A model generated the notes under the pieces. It worked only from the letters and a program-made list of their open reading frames with translations, had not been told where the DNA came from and ran no database searches. Of a DNA stretch of 64,000 nucleotides, positions 9,072 to 17,763 are shown piece by piece; position 1 is the stretch's first letter, and each line of letters starts with the position of its first letter. The translations under genes and the position numbers were made by a program. This DNA is from Bacillus yapensis. GTDB taxonomy: Bacteria; Bacillota; Bacilli; Bacillales; Cytobacillaceae. The DNA lies in assembly GCF_005280205.1 (NCBI RefSeq), contig NZ_SUND01000006.1, forward strand, positions 1-64,000, given 5' to 3'.

Positions 9072-10154
9072 ATGATGAAAAAATGGATAAAGCTATTCAC
9101 CTTTGTCATCACTCTTGTTCTTGTGGTTTCAGCTTGTAAAGGTGGAGTAGATCAGAAGAATTATTCTAAGCAGACTGTGTCCGAAGAATCGGAAGTTGCA
9201 GACGTAATGATTGAGAAGAAGATCAAAATTGGTTTCTCAATGGATACGTTGGAAGAAGAACGTTGGTTAAGGGATAGATGGATGTTCCTGGATGCGGTGG
9301 AAGAGTTAGGGGCAGGCGTAGAAATTTTGGAGGCAAATGGGGACGAAGCTCTGCAGATTTCACAAGCTGAAACGCTTATAAATGAGGGAGTCGATGTCTT
9401 AGTAGTTGTACCTTATAACGCTGAGGCTGCCGCATCTATTGTAAAAAAAGCACATTCTGCAGGAATTAAGGTTATCTCGTATGATCGATTAATCAAAAAT
9501 TCGGAGATTGATTTATACATTTCTTTTGATAATGAAAGAGTAGGGGAATTGCAAGCTGAAGCGCTAACGAAACTAGTGCCAAAAGGAAAATATGTCTATA
9601 TCGGTGGAGCCGACACAGATAATAATGCCCATTTATTTAAGAAAGGTGTATTTAACATTCTGCAACCCTTAATAAATCGAGGCGACATTACTGTCGTATA
9701 TGACCAGTGGACAAAAGATTGGCTCCCTACTAATGCCTTTAAGAATATGGCAGAAGCCCTTAATGCAAATAATAACGATGTTGATGCTATCATCGCCGCC
9801 AATGATGCAACAGCCGAAGAGGTCATTAAGGCACTTGAGGCACAGGGGCTTGCAGGAAAAATCCCTGTAGCAGGACAGGATGCAGAGCTTGCAGCCGCTC
9901 AGCGTATTGTTGAGGGAACTCAAACGATGACTGTATATAAACCGATTCAAACATTAACAATGGAAGCTGCTAAAGCGGCAGTGAGATTAGCTAAAGGTGA
10001 AAAAATCGAGACCGATACTAAAATTAGTAATGGAAAAATTGAGGTACCTTCTATTTTGTTATCTCCTATTTCAGTCGACAAGGCCAATATTGATGAAACA
10101 ATTATTGCTGATGGATTTCATTCAAGAGAAGATGTTTATCGGAATGTGGAATAA
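9072..10154 (+). CDS. xylF: D-xylose-binding lipoprotein
   Basis: A 360-residue extracytoplasmic binding protein closely resembling E. coli XylF along its length (segments INEGVDVLVVVPYNAEAA, YISFDNERVGELQAEAL, AANDATAEEVIKALEAQGL, GTQTMTVYKPIQTL). The start is set at ATG 9072 (an in-frame ATG follows at 9075), because GGGGAGAG lies 5-8 bases upstream and a lipobox VSAC (Cys22) follows. Longer forms would overlap the regulator gene and bury the signal. It should deliver xylose to a GguAB/XylGH translocator; the only one nearby is the operon at 2145-4850. The window holds no xylose isomerase or kinase. Confidence 0.9.
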   Translation: MMKKWIKLFTFVITLVLVVSACKGGVDQKNYSKQTVSEESEVADVMIEKKIKIGFSMDTLEEERWLRDRWMFLDAVEELGAGVEILEANGDEALQISQAETLINEGVDVLVVVPYNAEAAASIVKKAHSAGIKVISYDRLIKNSEIDLYISFDNERVGELQAEALTKLVPKGKYVYIGGADTDNNAHLFKKGVFNILQPLINRGDITVVYDQWTKDWLPTNAFKNMAEALNANNNDVDAIIAANDATAEEVIKALEAQGLAGKIPVAGQDAELAAAQRIVEGTQTMTVYKPIQTLTMEAAKAAVRLAKGEKIETDTKISNGKIEVPSILLSPISVDKANIDETIIADGFHSREDVYRNVE

Positions 10155-10243
10155 GGAAGAAATTTTTTGAAATATTCTTCCGCCAAAAATGATGATATTG
10201 AAGGGTCAAGTTGACTTTTCAAATATGGATTGAAAGCCAAGTA

Positions 10244-10280
10244 GAAGCCAAAGAGAGAAGAAATAGTTGCCGATCAAATG
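10244..10280. repeat. Isolated diverged copy of the 52-bp repeat
   Basis: The segment 10255-10280 matches 746-771 of the tandem array at 22 of 26 positions (GAGAAG-AATAGTTG core). The copies therefore lie on both sides of the xylose locus. The stretch 10315-10363 also has an imperfect inverted repeat (AGCTTCCCGTC with GACGAGAAGCT) but no clear T run. Confidence 0.6.
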
Positions 10281-10386
10281 TAACTAGAGAGCTAAGTCAC
10301 TCAAAGAAAATGCTAAGCTTCCCGTCTAAGATGGTTTGACTAACTAACCTTTGACGAGAAGCTATTTAAATTATATGTATGAACCT

Positions 10387-10767
10387 TTAATACCCAACCT
10401 CAACCGAAGCCACAACGATATACATTAAATCGTTTTTGTCGCCTTTTTCCTCAAGGACAATTCCGCTAGTTGTTAACATGCCGCCGTCCATTACCTCGAC
10501 AGTTACAATGCCATATGGCAATGCTTTTTTTACAGTATCGATATCTAATTTGTCCTTATCACAAGGAACAGCCAGCTTCACGTTAACTCTCATATTGTCC
10601 AAACTATTATCTTTAAGGACCGTGCGAATCCCTGGCATTGAATTAAAATGAATTGCGTTTTTAATAGCACGAACAGCCGCAGTTGTAATATCCTGTCCAT
10701 GAACATCAATGCCCATACCCGTTTCAATAAACATGATTTGATCCATTCTCGAACAACTCCCTATCAT
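10387..10767 (-). CDS. Lin0512-family conserved protein
   Basis: About 119-126 residues of the Lin0512 family (function unknown), recognisable by FIETGMGIDVHGQDITTAAVRAIKNAI and the C-terminal DLMYIVVASVEVGY. Two starts are possible. The ATG at 10767 has GAGG 8 bases upstream. The ATG at 10746 (beginning MDQIMFIETGMG) has GGGAG 11 bases upstream and gives the usual family length. No signal peptide or membrane segment; likely cytosolic. It stands alone, between convergent xylF and the divergent Rrf2 regulator. No function is proposed. Confidence 0.8.
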   Translation of the reverse strand: MIGSCSRMDQIMFIETGMGIDVHGQDITTAAVRAIKNAIHFNSMPGIRTVLKDNSLDNMRVNVKLAVPCDKDKLDIDTVKKALPYGIVTVEVMDGGMLTTSGIVLEEKGDKNDLMYIVVASVEVGY

Positions 10768-10835
10768 TTTTTATTCCTCTTTATTCTATCGCTTTTTCTT
10801 TTACTAACAAAATATAAAAATTTTTAAAAAACTTA

Positions 10836-10903
10836 TTGATTTTAAAATGGACTCATATTATGATTATAAAAAATAACTAATCCAATAGTTTTAATCGGGA
10901 TTA
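10836..10903 (+). promoter_or_regulatory. Promoter and possible operator of the Rrf2 regulator operon
   Basis: TTGATT (10836-10841), a 17-bp spacer and TATGAT (10859-10864) form a good sigma-A promoter. Just downstream an inverted repeat TAATCC (10878-10883) with GGATTA (10898-10903) lies at about +8 to +33, a suitable position for a repressor such as the Rrf2 protein encoded next. The operator role is inference. Confidence 0.55.
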
Positions 10904-10918
10904 TAAACTGAAAACTGT

Positions 10919-10977
10919 GTCTGATCAGACGAACTGAAGGGCGCTTATCTTTTTTATATAGGGATAAGTGCCCTTTT
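10919..10977 (+). promoter_or_regulatory. Structured leader with terminator-like hairpin before the Rrf2 gene
   Basis: A perfect 12-bp palindrome GTCTGATCAGAC (10919-10930) is followed by GAACTGAAGG and an 11-bp stem, GGGCGCTTATC (10939-10949) with GATAAGTGCCC (10963-10973), ending in TTTT. Because it lies between the promoter and the gene, it could be an attenuator. A similar sequence recurs at 11707-11730 in front of cysP. It does not match SAM, T-box or other riboswitch cores that I know. Confidence 0.6.
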
Positions 10978-11064
10978 GATCGTCAAAGCATATACATAAA
11001 AAATAATTGGATTTCTAGCTATGAATGTTGACTGAAATACTCAACATTAGAGGAGGATGTGAAC

Positions 11065-11535
11065 ATGAAGGTATCAAGTAAAGGAGAATATGCTTTAAGA
11101 GCATTGATTTTACTTGGGAATAATCCAGGAAAAGTGCTTGGAATACAGGAGATTTCAGAAAAGACTTTGGTCAGTGTTCATTATCTGGAACAATTGCTTT
11201 TACAACTAAAAAAGTTGGGCTATGTAACAAGCAAAAGAGGAGCAAAAGGTGGCTATACACTTCATCTTCAAGCAGAAGAAATCAATATTGGAGAAGTCAT
11301 TCGTGATTTAGAGGGGCCATTATCCCCTATGGGATGTGCTTCTATTACAAAATATGAACCTTGTCCACTAGAGGGGGGATGTCAGCTTAAGCCGCTTTGG
11401 ACCTTGGTTAGAGATACCATTGCCTATGTATTAGAGCGAACAACGCTTGAAGATTTGCTTCAAAATCGAATTACAAAGCTAGAAGGGGATGATTTTGTTG
11501 TCGTTAAAAGGACGTCTAGACCAACAGGCTCTTGA
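11065..11535 (+). CDS. Rrf2-family transcriptional regulator (CymR/IscR-like)
   Basis: A 156-residue winged-helix regulator. The N-terminus KVSSKGEYALRALILLG and the recognition region VSVHYLEQLLLQLKKLGYV are typical of Rrf2. Three cysteines in MGCAS, EPCPLEGGCQ (spacing C-x8-C-x5-C) resemble the Fe-S-binding loop of IscR/NsrR, so cofactor or thiol sensing is possible. ATG 11065 was chosen over GTG 11059 because GAGGAGG is only 2 bases from the GTG but 8 from the ATG. It precedes a YezD-like gene and the sulfate importer, suggesting control of sulfur uptake. Direct targets are not shown by the sequence alone. Confidence 0.88.
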   Translation: MKVSSKGEYALRALILLGNNPGKVLGIQEISEKTLVSVHYLEQLLLQLKKLGYVTSKRGAKGGYTLHLQAEEINIGEVIRDLEGPLSPMGCASITKYEPCPLEGGCQLKPLWTLVRDTIAYVLERTTLEDLLQNRITKLEGDDFVVVKRTSRPTGS

Positions 11536-11692
11536 AAAAATTGTTAGTTTGCTAGAAGGATTGGAGTTTGGGACTGTGCAAATCACGGTCCATGATTCTC
11601 AAATCACGCAAATCGACCGTTTAGAGAAATATCGTTTTCCTGCACAAGCAAAAGTGAGACAACAGATACCAAATCAACAGAAAAGAAGATAA
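11489..11692 (+). CDS. YezD-like small protein (DUF2292)
   Basis: About 64-67 residues. The core LEKIVSLLEGLEFGTVQITVHDSQITQIDRLEKYRF matches the DUF2292/YezD family, small proteins often encoded beside sulfur-assimilation genes. It overlaps the end of the Rrf2 gene by 47 bases in another frame. The ATG at 11489 touches its GGGG; in-frame TTG codons at 11495 and 11498 have better spacing, so the true start is uncertain. Function unknown; the position between a CymR-like regulator and cysP supports a sulfur-related role. Confidence 0.75.
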   Translation: MILLSLKGRLDQQALEKIVSLLEGLEFGTVQITVHDSQITQIDRLEKYRFPAQAKVRQQIPNQQKRR

Positions 11693-11706
11693 AAATATGA
11701 ATAATA

Positions 11707-11778
11707 CGCCGATCGGACGCCCGAAGGCCCTTTAGTTTTCAGTACTATCTAGTACGTTTTGAATACTATTGGGGCTTT
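11707..11778 (+). promoter_or_regulatory. Structured leader with terminator-like hairpin before cysP
   Basis: CCGATCGGACGCCCGAAGG (from 11709) repeats the pattern seen in the Rrf2 leader. It is followed by a long imperfect stem in which the AAGGCCC segment (11724-11730) can pair with GGGGCTT, then a run of seven T. The element stands about 50 bp before cysP and could terminate or attenuate read-through from the regulator operon. No independent promoter for cysP was clear. Confidence 0.5.
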
Positions 11779-11826
11779 TTTTAATGAAAAGCCCGTCATT
11801 AACTTTATAAAAGGAGATCAACCAAA

Positions 11827-12876
11827 ATGAAAAAGAAATTTTTCGCATTATTCTCAGCACTTTTACTCGTATGGGTTGCAGGGTGCTCCGATCAAGAGGC
11901 AAGTACGGAAGGTTCTAGCGACAATGAAAGTGAAAAAGCACCAAAAGAAATTGAATTATTAAATGTTTCCTACGATCCAACACGTGAGCTATATGAAGAA
12001 TACAACAAAAGCTTTGCTGAGTATTGGGAAAAAGAAAAAGGACAAAAGGTTACCATCAACCAATCTCATGGAGGCTCTGGAACACAGTCACGCTCTGTTA
12101 TTGATGGACTTGACGCAGACGTTGTGACATTGGCGCTCGCTTATGACATTGTTGCAATTGCTGAAACAGGTAAGATTGCAAAGGATTGGCAAACAAGACT
12201 TGAATACAATAGCTCACCCTATACATCCACGATTGTTTTTCTCGTTCGTAAAGGAAATCCAAAAGGAATCAAGGATTGGGATGGCCTAGTGAAAAAAGGA
12301 GTTTCAGTTATTACACCGAATCCTAAAACATCTGGTGGAGCAAGATGGAATTATTTAGCTGCATGGGGATATGCCCTTCAGCAAAATAACAACGAAGAGG
12401 GAAAGGCGAAGGAGTTTGTCACAAGCCTCTTTAAAAATGTACCGGTATTGGATTCAGGTGCACGTGGTGCAACAACAACATTTGTTGAAAGAGAAATTGG
12501 AGATGTACTACTTGCTTGGGAAAATGAAGCTTTCTTAGCATTAAATGAGCTAGGTGAAGATGAATTTGAAATTGTTATTCCTTCTGTAAGTATTCTCGCA
12601 GAGCCACCAGTAACGATTGTTGATAGTGCGGTTGAAAAAAATGGAACAGAAGAAGTAGCAAAAGCTTATCTTGATTATTTATATACAGATGTAGGTCAGG
12701 AAATTGCAGCGAAAAACTATTACCGCCCACGTTCAGAAGAGATTGCGAAAAAATACGCAGATCAGTTCCCTGAAATTAATCTATTCACAATTGATGAAGT
12801 GTTTGGCGGATGGACAGAAGCACAGAAGACTCACTTTGCTGATGGAGGAGTCTTTGATCAAATTTATCAACCTTAA
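11827..12876 (+). CDS. cysP: Sulfate ABC transporter substrate-binding lipoprotein
   Basis: A 349-residue Sbp/CysP-type binding protein. Lipobox VAGC (Cys20) is followed by an acidic linker and a periplasmic-binding domain. Family motifs include [50 protein letters not shown] and [18 protein letters not shown], which contact the sulfate or thiosulfate oxyanion through backbone and serine groups. AAAGGAG lies before the ATG. It is the first gene of cysP-T-W-A, with 14 bp to cysT. It captures sulfate outside the membrane and passes it to CysT/CysW. Confidence 0.93.
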   Translation: MKKKFFALFSALLLVWVAGCSDQEASTEGSSDNESEKAPKEIELLNVSYDPTRELYEEYNKSFAEYWEKEKGQKVTINQSHGGSGTQSRSVIDGLDADVVTLALAYDIVAIAETGKIAKDWQTRLEYNSSPYTSTIVFLVRKGNPKGIKDWDGLVKKGVSVITPNPKTSGGARWNYLAAWGYALQQNNNEEGKAKEFVTSLFKNVPVLDSGARGATTTFVEREIGDVLLAWENEAFLALNELGEDEFEIVIPSVSILAEPPVTIVDSAVEKNGTEEVAKAYLDYLYTDVGQEIAAKNYYRPRSEEIAKKYADQFPEINLFTIDEVFGGWTEAQKTHFADGGVFDQIYQP

Positions 12877-12890
12877 AGGGGAGCTAGCAC

Positions 12891-13727
12891 GTGGTTAAAA
12901 AGATAAAACCTCAGAGAGTTTTACCAGGCTTTGGCCTATCCATGGGGTATACGATCATCTATCTAAGTCTCATAATCTTAATCCCGATTACCGTGCTATT
13001 TTTAAAAGCATCCACGCTAAGTCTTTCGGATATTTGGCAAACTGTTACAGATGATAGAGTTGTAGCTTCCTATAAATTAACATTCTATTCATCATTTGTT
13101 GCAGCAGTGGTCAATGCCGTATTTGGAACTTTGATTGCCTGGGTATTAGTGAAGTATCAGTTTCCTGGCAAAAAAATTATCGACGCGCTTGTCGATTTAC
13201 CTTTTGCATTACCTACAGCCGTAGCCGGGATTGCTTTGACGACCATTTACGCTCCGAATGGCTGGATTGGTCAGCTTTTTGAACCAATGGGGGTAAGAAT
13301 TGCCTTTACCCCTATTGGCATTATGATAGCTTTAACATTTATTGGGCTGCCGTTTGTTGTGCGAACGGTTCAGCCTGTTTTACAGGATTTTGACCGACAA
13401 TATGAGGAAGCAGCTTCTACTCTTGGAGCAAATTCAATTCAGATTTTCTTTAAAATTATTTTGCCAACACTTTTTCCAGCCATTTTAACAGGATTTGCAC
13501 TCGCATTTGCAAGAGCATTGGGGGAATATGGTTCAGTCGTATTCATCTCAGGGAACATGCCGATGAAAACGGAAATTGTTCCATTGCTTATCGTGACGAA
13601 GCTAGAGCAGTTTGACTATGCAGGAGCAGCTGCCATTGCATCAGTGATGCTCATATTTTCATTCATTCTACTATTCGCGATTAATTTTTGGCAGTGGCGA
13701 ATATCGAAAAAGCATCAAGTAGCTTAG
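12891..13727 (+). CDS. cysT: Sulfate ABC transporter permease CysT
   Basis: A 278-residue inner-membrane permease with six predicted helices. The EAA loop that docks on the ATPase ([20 protein letters not shown]) starts near residue 172, and [18 protein letters not shown] is the sulfate/molybdate family signature. GTG start behind AAAGGGGAG. Length matches CysT/CysU (about 275). It forms the translocation pore with CysW, encoded 13 bp downstream. Confidence 0.93.
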   Translation: MVKKIKPQRVLPGFGLSMGYTIIYLSLIILIPITVLFLKASTLSLSDIWQTVTDDRVVASYKLTFYSSFVAAVVNAVFGTLIAWVLVKYQFPGKKIIDALVDLPFALPTAVAGIALTTIYAPNGWIGQLFEPMGVRIAFTPIGIMIALTFIGLPFVVRTVQPVLQDFDRQYEEAASTLGANSIQIFFKIILPTLFPAILTGFALAFARALGEYGSVVFISGNMPMKTEIVPLLIVTKLEQFDYAGAAAIASVMLIFSFILLFAINFWQWRISKKHQVA

Positions 13728-13740
13728 AGGAGATAGAAAG

Positions 13741-14580
13741 ATGAATACTAAAACAATTGCTCAAGCAAATACAGTAAGCCTGCAAGGGCTGAAAAAATGG
13801 GTACTCATTGGGATAGCTCTTGCATTCTTAGGCTTATTTATCGTCATTCCACTTATCGCTGTTTTTTCAGAGGCTCTAAAAAAAGGAATTGAGCTTTACT
13901 TTGCATCACTTACTGAACCGGATGCACTTTCCGCAATCAAACTAACTTTGATCACAGCTGCCATAGCGGTACCGGTTAATACAATTTTTGGCGTCATTGC
14001 TGCCTATGCTATTGCGAAGTTCTCCTTCAAGGGAAAAAATATTTTGGTTACCTTGATTGATATTCCTTTTGCAGTATCGCCAGTTATCGCTGGCCTAGTG
14101 TTTGTTCTTTTGTTTGGTTCACAAGGTTTGCTGGGGCCGTTCCTTGAGGCGCATGATATAAAAATCGTTTTTGCTGTCCCAGGAATAATTTTAGCTACGC
14201 TTTTTGTGACGTTCCCGTTTGTTGCCCGTGAGTTAATTCCGATCATGCAAGAGCAAGGAACCGATGAAGAGCAAGCAGGGAGAATGCTTGGAGCAAATGG
14301 CTGGCAAATGTTTTTCCGAATTACCTTGCCAAACATCAAATGGGGATTGCTGTATGGTGTGATTCTTTGTAACGCCCGTGCAATGGGGGAATTCGGTGCT
14401 GTCTCAGTCGTCTCTGGTCATATTCGTGGAATGACGAACACGATTCCACTTCACGTAGAAATTTTGTATAACGAATATAATTTTACTGCGGCTTTTGCAG
14501 TCGCATCATTGCTTGCTATCCTCGCCTTATTCACGTTAGTACTAAAGAGCGTAGTGGAATGGAAGTCGAGAAAGGAGTGA
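13741..14580 (+). CDS. cysW: Sulfate ABC transporter permease CysW
   Basis: A 279-residue partner permease with six predicted helices. It has an EAA motif near residue 177 ([20 protein letters not shown]) and the CysW-type segment [21 protein letters not shown]. An AGAGGAG ribosome site precedes the ATG. It lies 4 bp from cysA, so translation of the two is probably coupled. Confidence 0.93.
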   Translation: MNTKTIAQANTVSLQGLKKWVLIGIALAFLGLFIVIPLIAVFSEALKKGIELYFASLTEPDALSAIKLTLITAAIAVPVNTIFGVIAAYAIAKFSFKGKNILVTLIDIPFAVSPVIAGLVFVLLFGSQGLLGPFLEAHDIKIVFAVPGIILATLFVTFPFVARELIPIMQEQGTDEEQAGRMLGANGWQMFFRITLPNIKWGLLYGVILCNARAMGEFGAVSVVSGHIRGMTNTIPLHVEILYNEYNFTAAFAVASLLAILALFTLVLKSVVEWKSRKE

Positions 14581-14584
14581 AAAC

Positions 14585-15604
14585 ATGGGCATTACAATCG
14601 AAAAGGTTTCAAAAGCATTTGGAGATTTTGCAGCCATTAAAGACGTCCAATTAGAAATTCCATCTGGAGATTTCATCGCACTATTAGGGCCATCTGGTTC
14701 TGGTAAAACGACATTGCTACGTTTGATTGCAGGTCTAGAAAGTCTGGATTCAGGTAAAATATTGTTCAATGACATTGATTACTCGAATAAAACCGTGAAG
14801 GAACGCAAAGTTGGCTTTGTTTTTCAGCATTATGCATTGTTTAAGCATATGACCATTTTTGAAAATATCGCCTTTGGTTTAAAAGTGAGGCCATTCAAAC
14901 TCCGACCATCAAATCAAGAGATCAAGGAAAGGGTCTACAGTTTATTAAAATTTGTCCAACTGGAGCATATGGCTGACCGCTATCCTTCCCAGCTTTCTGG
15001 GGGACAAAAGCAAAGGATTGCCTTAGCGAGAGCATTAGCTGTTGAACCTGAGGTGCTGCTCCTTGACGAGCCTTTTGGAGCACTGGATGCAAAGGTGCGA
15101 CAAGAGTTACGACACTGGCTCAGAGAAATTCATGAAAAGCTGAACATAACAACGATTTTTGTCACGCATGATCAAGAGGAAGCTTTAGAAATGGCGGATA
15201 CGATTGTCGTGATGAACCAAGGGCAGATTGAACAAATTGGCTCACCAGATGAAGTCTATCATCACCCAGTTAACGCATTTGTTTACCGTTTCTTAGGAAG
15301 GGTAAATGAATTTATTGATTCAGAGAACGAGGTCACCTACATTCGGCCGCATGAGGTTGTGTTGAGGAAAAGTGCTCAGGGAAATAGTGTACCTGCCAAA
15401 GTCCTTCACGTTCATTCTGTCGGTTCATTGGTTCGGATCCAACTGAATCGACTTGACACAAATGCTCTTTTTGAAGCAGAAGTAAATACAGAAAAATATC
15501 AAGAAATCGGTCCGCTCAAAAAAGGTGACCTGCTCTACGCCACATTCTCCAATTTAGTCGCTTTTGGAAATGAGCAAAAAGAGGCATTAACGGCCATACT
15601 CTAA
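14585..15604 (+). CDS. cysA: Sulfate ABC transporter ATP-binding protein
   Basis: A 339-residue ATPase that drives sulfate/thiosulfate import. Walker [10 protein letters not shown] is at about 35-43, the signature LSGGQKQR near 137, Walker [12 protein letters not shown] and switch THDQEEA. The C-terminal third is a TOBE-like regulatory domain beginning at YIRPHEVVL, slightly shorter than in the 360-residue enterobacterial CysA. Last gene of the operon; a bidirectional terminator follows directly. Confidence 0.93.
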   Translation: MGITIEKVSKAFGDFAAIKDVQLEIPSGDFIALLGPSGSGKTTLLRLIAGLESLDSGKILFNDIDYSNKTVKERKVGFVFQHYALFKHMTIFENIAFGLKVRPFKLRPSNQEIKERVYSLLKFVQLEHMADRYPSQLSGGQKQRIALARALAVEPEVLLLDEPFGALDAKVRQELRHWLREIHEKLNITTIFVTHDQEEALEMADTIVVMNQGQIEQIGSPDEVYHHPVNAFVYRFLGRVNEFIDSENEVTYIRPHEVVLRKSAQGNSVPAKVLHVHSVGSLVRIQLNRLDTNALFEAEVNTEKYQEIGPLKKGDLLYATFSNLVAFGNEQKEALTAIL

Positions 15605-15640
15605 TAAAAAAAGTCTGCCTTCATATATAGGCAGACTTCT
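15604..15640. terminator. Bidirectional terminator between cysA and the EamA gene
   Basis: AAGTCTGCCT (15611-15620) pairs with AGGCAGACTT (15629-15638). An A run on the left serves the minus strand and a T-rich tail on the right serves cysA. The stop codon of the convergent EamA gene lies in the loop. Confidence 0.85.
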
Positions 15641-16514
15641 TTACTTCTTGTTCTTTTTTTAAATAGGGATTCCAATTCACAAAGAAAATCCCGACAAAGA
15701 TAAAACATCCTCCAATTAAAACATTCAAGCTTAAAGCTTCATCTAGCAATATCCAGCCAGTTAAGACACCGAAGAAAGGAGCTAAAAAAAGAAAGGCACT
15801 TGTTTTACCTGGATCACCTTTTCGCAAAACCGTAAACCAACTACCGAATTGGACAATTGAGGCCATAATTGCTAGCCAAAACAAAATAAACATGGATTCG
15901 CTCGTGATAACAAAAGTCGGTTTTTCAAAAATAAAGCTGAAGACAAAGAGGGCTATTCCACCGAAGAGCATTTGATAAGCTGTTAAAACCCAATTATCAA
16001 ATTCAGGCTCCCATTTTTTTATTAATAATGTTGCGATCGCCCAGCTTACAGCAGAGGCGATTCCTAAAATAGTTACAATTTCAAACTGTAGGCTCATTCC
16101 TAAAGTAATAAACACTCCTATAAATCCAATTGTAACCCCGAACCATTGCAGTACTCGATATCTTGCTTTCACGAAAATGGTTCCAAAGAGAACGACAAGG
16201 AAAGGGTTTGTAAATGTCAAAATGGACGACTCTCCTGCGTGGATTGTTTTTAAGCTTAAGAAAATACAGGCCATGACCCCGGTTGTTTGAAATAATCCAA
16301 CTAAAGCCATTTTGCTCCATGCTGAGATTTTTTTCGGGTGTGGTCTTTTTAAAACCTTTACTAACAAACCCATGAGTAATCCTGCAATTGTGAAACGAAA
16401 GGCAACGAGCAAAATCGGCGATGAATAAGCTAGCCCCATTTTTCCAATCGCAAACGACGATCCCATTAAACTTGTCGCTAATACGATTAATCCTGCATAA
16501 AGCCACCTGTTCAT
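15621..16514 (-). CDS. EamA/DMT-superfamily metabolite exporter
   Basis: A 297-residue membrane protein with about ten hydrophobic helices made of two EamA repeats (residues about 5-140 and 150-285). The second repeat carries SAFLFLAPFFGVLTGWILLDEAL, the usual signature. GGGAGAAC lies 6-9 bases before the ATG. Drug/metabolite transporters of this type export amino acids or other small metabolites; the substrate here cannot be told. Monocistronic and convergent with cysA. On the minus strand, TATAAA at about 44 bases before the start may be its -10. Confidence 0.85.
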   Translation of the reverse strand: MNRWLYAGLIVLATSLMGSSFAIGKMGLAYSSPILLVAFRFTIAGLLMGLLVKVLKRPHPKKISAWSKMALVGLFQTTGVMACIFLSLKTIHAGESSILTFTNPFLVVLFGTIFVKARYRVLQWFGVTIGFIGVFITLGMSLQFEIVTILGIASAVSWAIATLLIKKWEPEFDNWVLTAYQMLFGGIALFVFSFIFEKPTFVITSESMFILFWLAIMASIVQFGSWFTVLRKGDPGKTSAFLFLAPFFGVLTGWILLDEALSLNVLIGGCFIFVGIFFVNWNPYLKKEQEVKKSAYI

Positions 16515-16588
16515 AATTGTTCTCCCGTCAATTTGTAATTATTAGAAATTTTATACAATTTGATAAAGAAATACAAATTTGCTGATTG

Positions 16589-16628
16589 AAAAAGAAAAAC
16601 ATCCCACCCTAAGCAAGGGTAGAATGTT
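16589..16628 (-). terminator. Orphan minus-strand terminator
   Basis: Read on the minus strand, AACATTCTACCCT pairs fully (with three G-U pairs) with AGGGTGGGATGTT around a 5-base loop, followed by TTTTTCTTTTT. There is no intact minus-strand gene immediately upstream of it, only the broken nsrR on the other strand. It may be left from a deleted gene, or act as an attenuator in a long EamA leader. Confidence 0.7.
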
Positions 16629-16695
16629 ATTCGAAAATCATGCAGTTAGTTAATGTTATAATGGAAAAAACCTTATTTTAAGGGGTAATTATTAG

Positions 16696-16987
16696 ATGAA
16701 GTTAACGAATTATACGGACTATTCCTTACGAGTGCTTATTTTTCTAGCGTTAAAAAAAGACGGAGAGTTGAGCACGATCCAGGAAATTGTAGATACGTAT
16801 CATATATCAAAAAATCATTAAAGAAGGGGGAAGTTATTGCGTTTTTACCCCGGCTTGTATGCTGAAACAAGCGCTACATGAAGCGCTTCAAGCTTTTATA
16901 AACGTGCTATCAGGCTATGCATTAGAGGTCCTTGTTGTGAATAAAGAAGAATTACAACAACTACGGTTATTAGCATTTGAAAAATGA
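16696..16987 (+). pseudogene. nsrR: nsrR remnant (Rrf2-type nitric-oxide sensor) with internal deletion
   Basis: An open frame from 16696 encodes 41 residues beginning MKLTNYTDYSLRVLIFLALK and ending ISKNH, then stops at 16821. This is the NsrR N-terminus up to the recognition helix. From about 16839 a different frame encodes CVFTPACMLKQALHEALQAF and continues to 16987, the NsrR C-terminus including one ligand cysteine. About 60 residues (recognition helix end, wing, first cysteines) are missing, so DNA binding and cluster binding must be lost. The original ribosome site and terminator remain. Confidence 0.85.
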
Positions 16988-16988
16988 G

Positions 16989-17022
16989 AAATCTCTAAAC
17001 TATAGGTTTGGGGATTTTTTTT
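16989..17022 (+). terminator. Terminator of the nsrR remnant
   Basis: AAATCTCTAAAC pairs with GTTTGGGGATTT (two G-U pairs) and is followed by eight T. It lies directly after the stop of the pseudogene. Confidence 0.85.
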
Positions 17023-17091
17023 CGTTTGGAATAAAATTCCTACTATTGCTAAACCTATCCTGTGACAAAATACTTGGAAGGTGAACGCATT

Positions 17092-17646
17092 ATGATAGAA
17101 GAATTATTAATGAATATTTCTCTAAAGATTGCTCCTATAATCTATTTTTTTACCATTTATTCTTTATTTGGTTGGATACTTGAGAATTTTCATAGTCTCT
17201 TTACAAGACGGTTATTTTTGAAACCGAATTTTTTCCTAGGGCCATTCAAACCGATGTATGGGTTTGCACCTGTACTTCTCGTTTCATTCATTTCTCCTCA
17301 AACGAATTGGGTATTTGCTCTATTTCTCTGTTTCCTTATTCCTACGGTGATTGAATATGTAAGTGGTTCATTACTTGAAAGATTTTTCCGAAAAAAGTGG
17401 TGGGATTATTCAGCAATAAGTTTGAATATCCAGGGGCATATTTGTCTAACTTACTCGTTATGTTGGATTTTTCTTTCATATATATGTGTTTACTTTCTTC
17501 ATCCAAAAATAGAGTTCTCATTTCAAAGATTGGAGCCAATTGTGCTCAAAATTTGGCCACTCCTTCTCGCATATTTTTTAGCAGAATTCCTATTAGCAAT
17601 TAGAAGACATATAGGACGAAACCAATCCTTTGAAACAATAGGTTAA
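17092..17646 (+). CDS. CmpB-like (putative ABC-transporter type IV) membrane protein
   Basis: A 184-residue membrane protein with about five hydrophobic helices. It fits the PF06541 ABC_trans_CmpB family: YSLFGWILENFHSLFTRR near the N-terminus, FLGPFKPMYGFAP, and VIEYVSGSLLERFFRKKWWDYS in the middle. ATG 17092 was chosen over the GTG at 17062 because GGAAGGTGA lies just before it. Despite the family name no transport function is demonstrated. It stands alone between the nsrR remnant and the MCP gene. Confidence 0.75.
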   Translation: MIEELLMNISLKIAPIIYFFTIYSLFGWILENFHSLFTRRLFLKPNFFLGPFKPMYGFAPVLLVSFISPQTNWVFALFLCFLIPTVIEYVSGSLLERFFRKKWWDYSAISLNIQGHICLTYSLCWIFLSYICVYFLHPKIEFSFQRLEPIVLKIWPLLLAYFLAEFLLAIRRHIGRNQSFETIG

Positions 17647-17695
17647 AGTTTTGTGAAATCTTGGCTAAATTTGACGAATTGTGCGTTTTTGTCCA

Positions 17696-17724
17696 TTGCT
17701 GGATTAATTTTTAACCCTTATAAT
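17696..17724 (+). promoter_or_regulatory. Sigma-A promoter of the MCP gene
   Basis: TTGCTG (17696-17701), a 17-bp spacer and TATAAT (17719-17724), 39 bp before the ATG. I saw no sigma-D type motif, which is the more usual choice for chemotaxis genes. Confidence 0.7.
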
Positions 17725-17763
17725 ATTGAAGTATTTGACTAAGAAAACAAAGAGGAGCTTGGT

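Noticed and set aside
10871-11058. SAM (S-box) riboswitch or T-box before the sulfur genes
   Set aside because: Neither the S-box core nor a T-box AGGGTGG motif is present; the element is reported only as an uncharacterised structured leader.
16081-16506. 141-residue minus-strand ORF overlapping the EamA gene
   Set aside because: Out-of-frame shadow of a well-supported transporter gene, without a ribosome site or domain.
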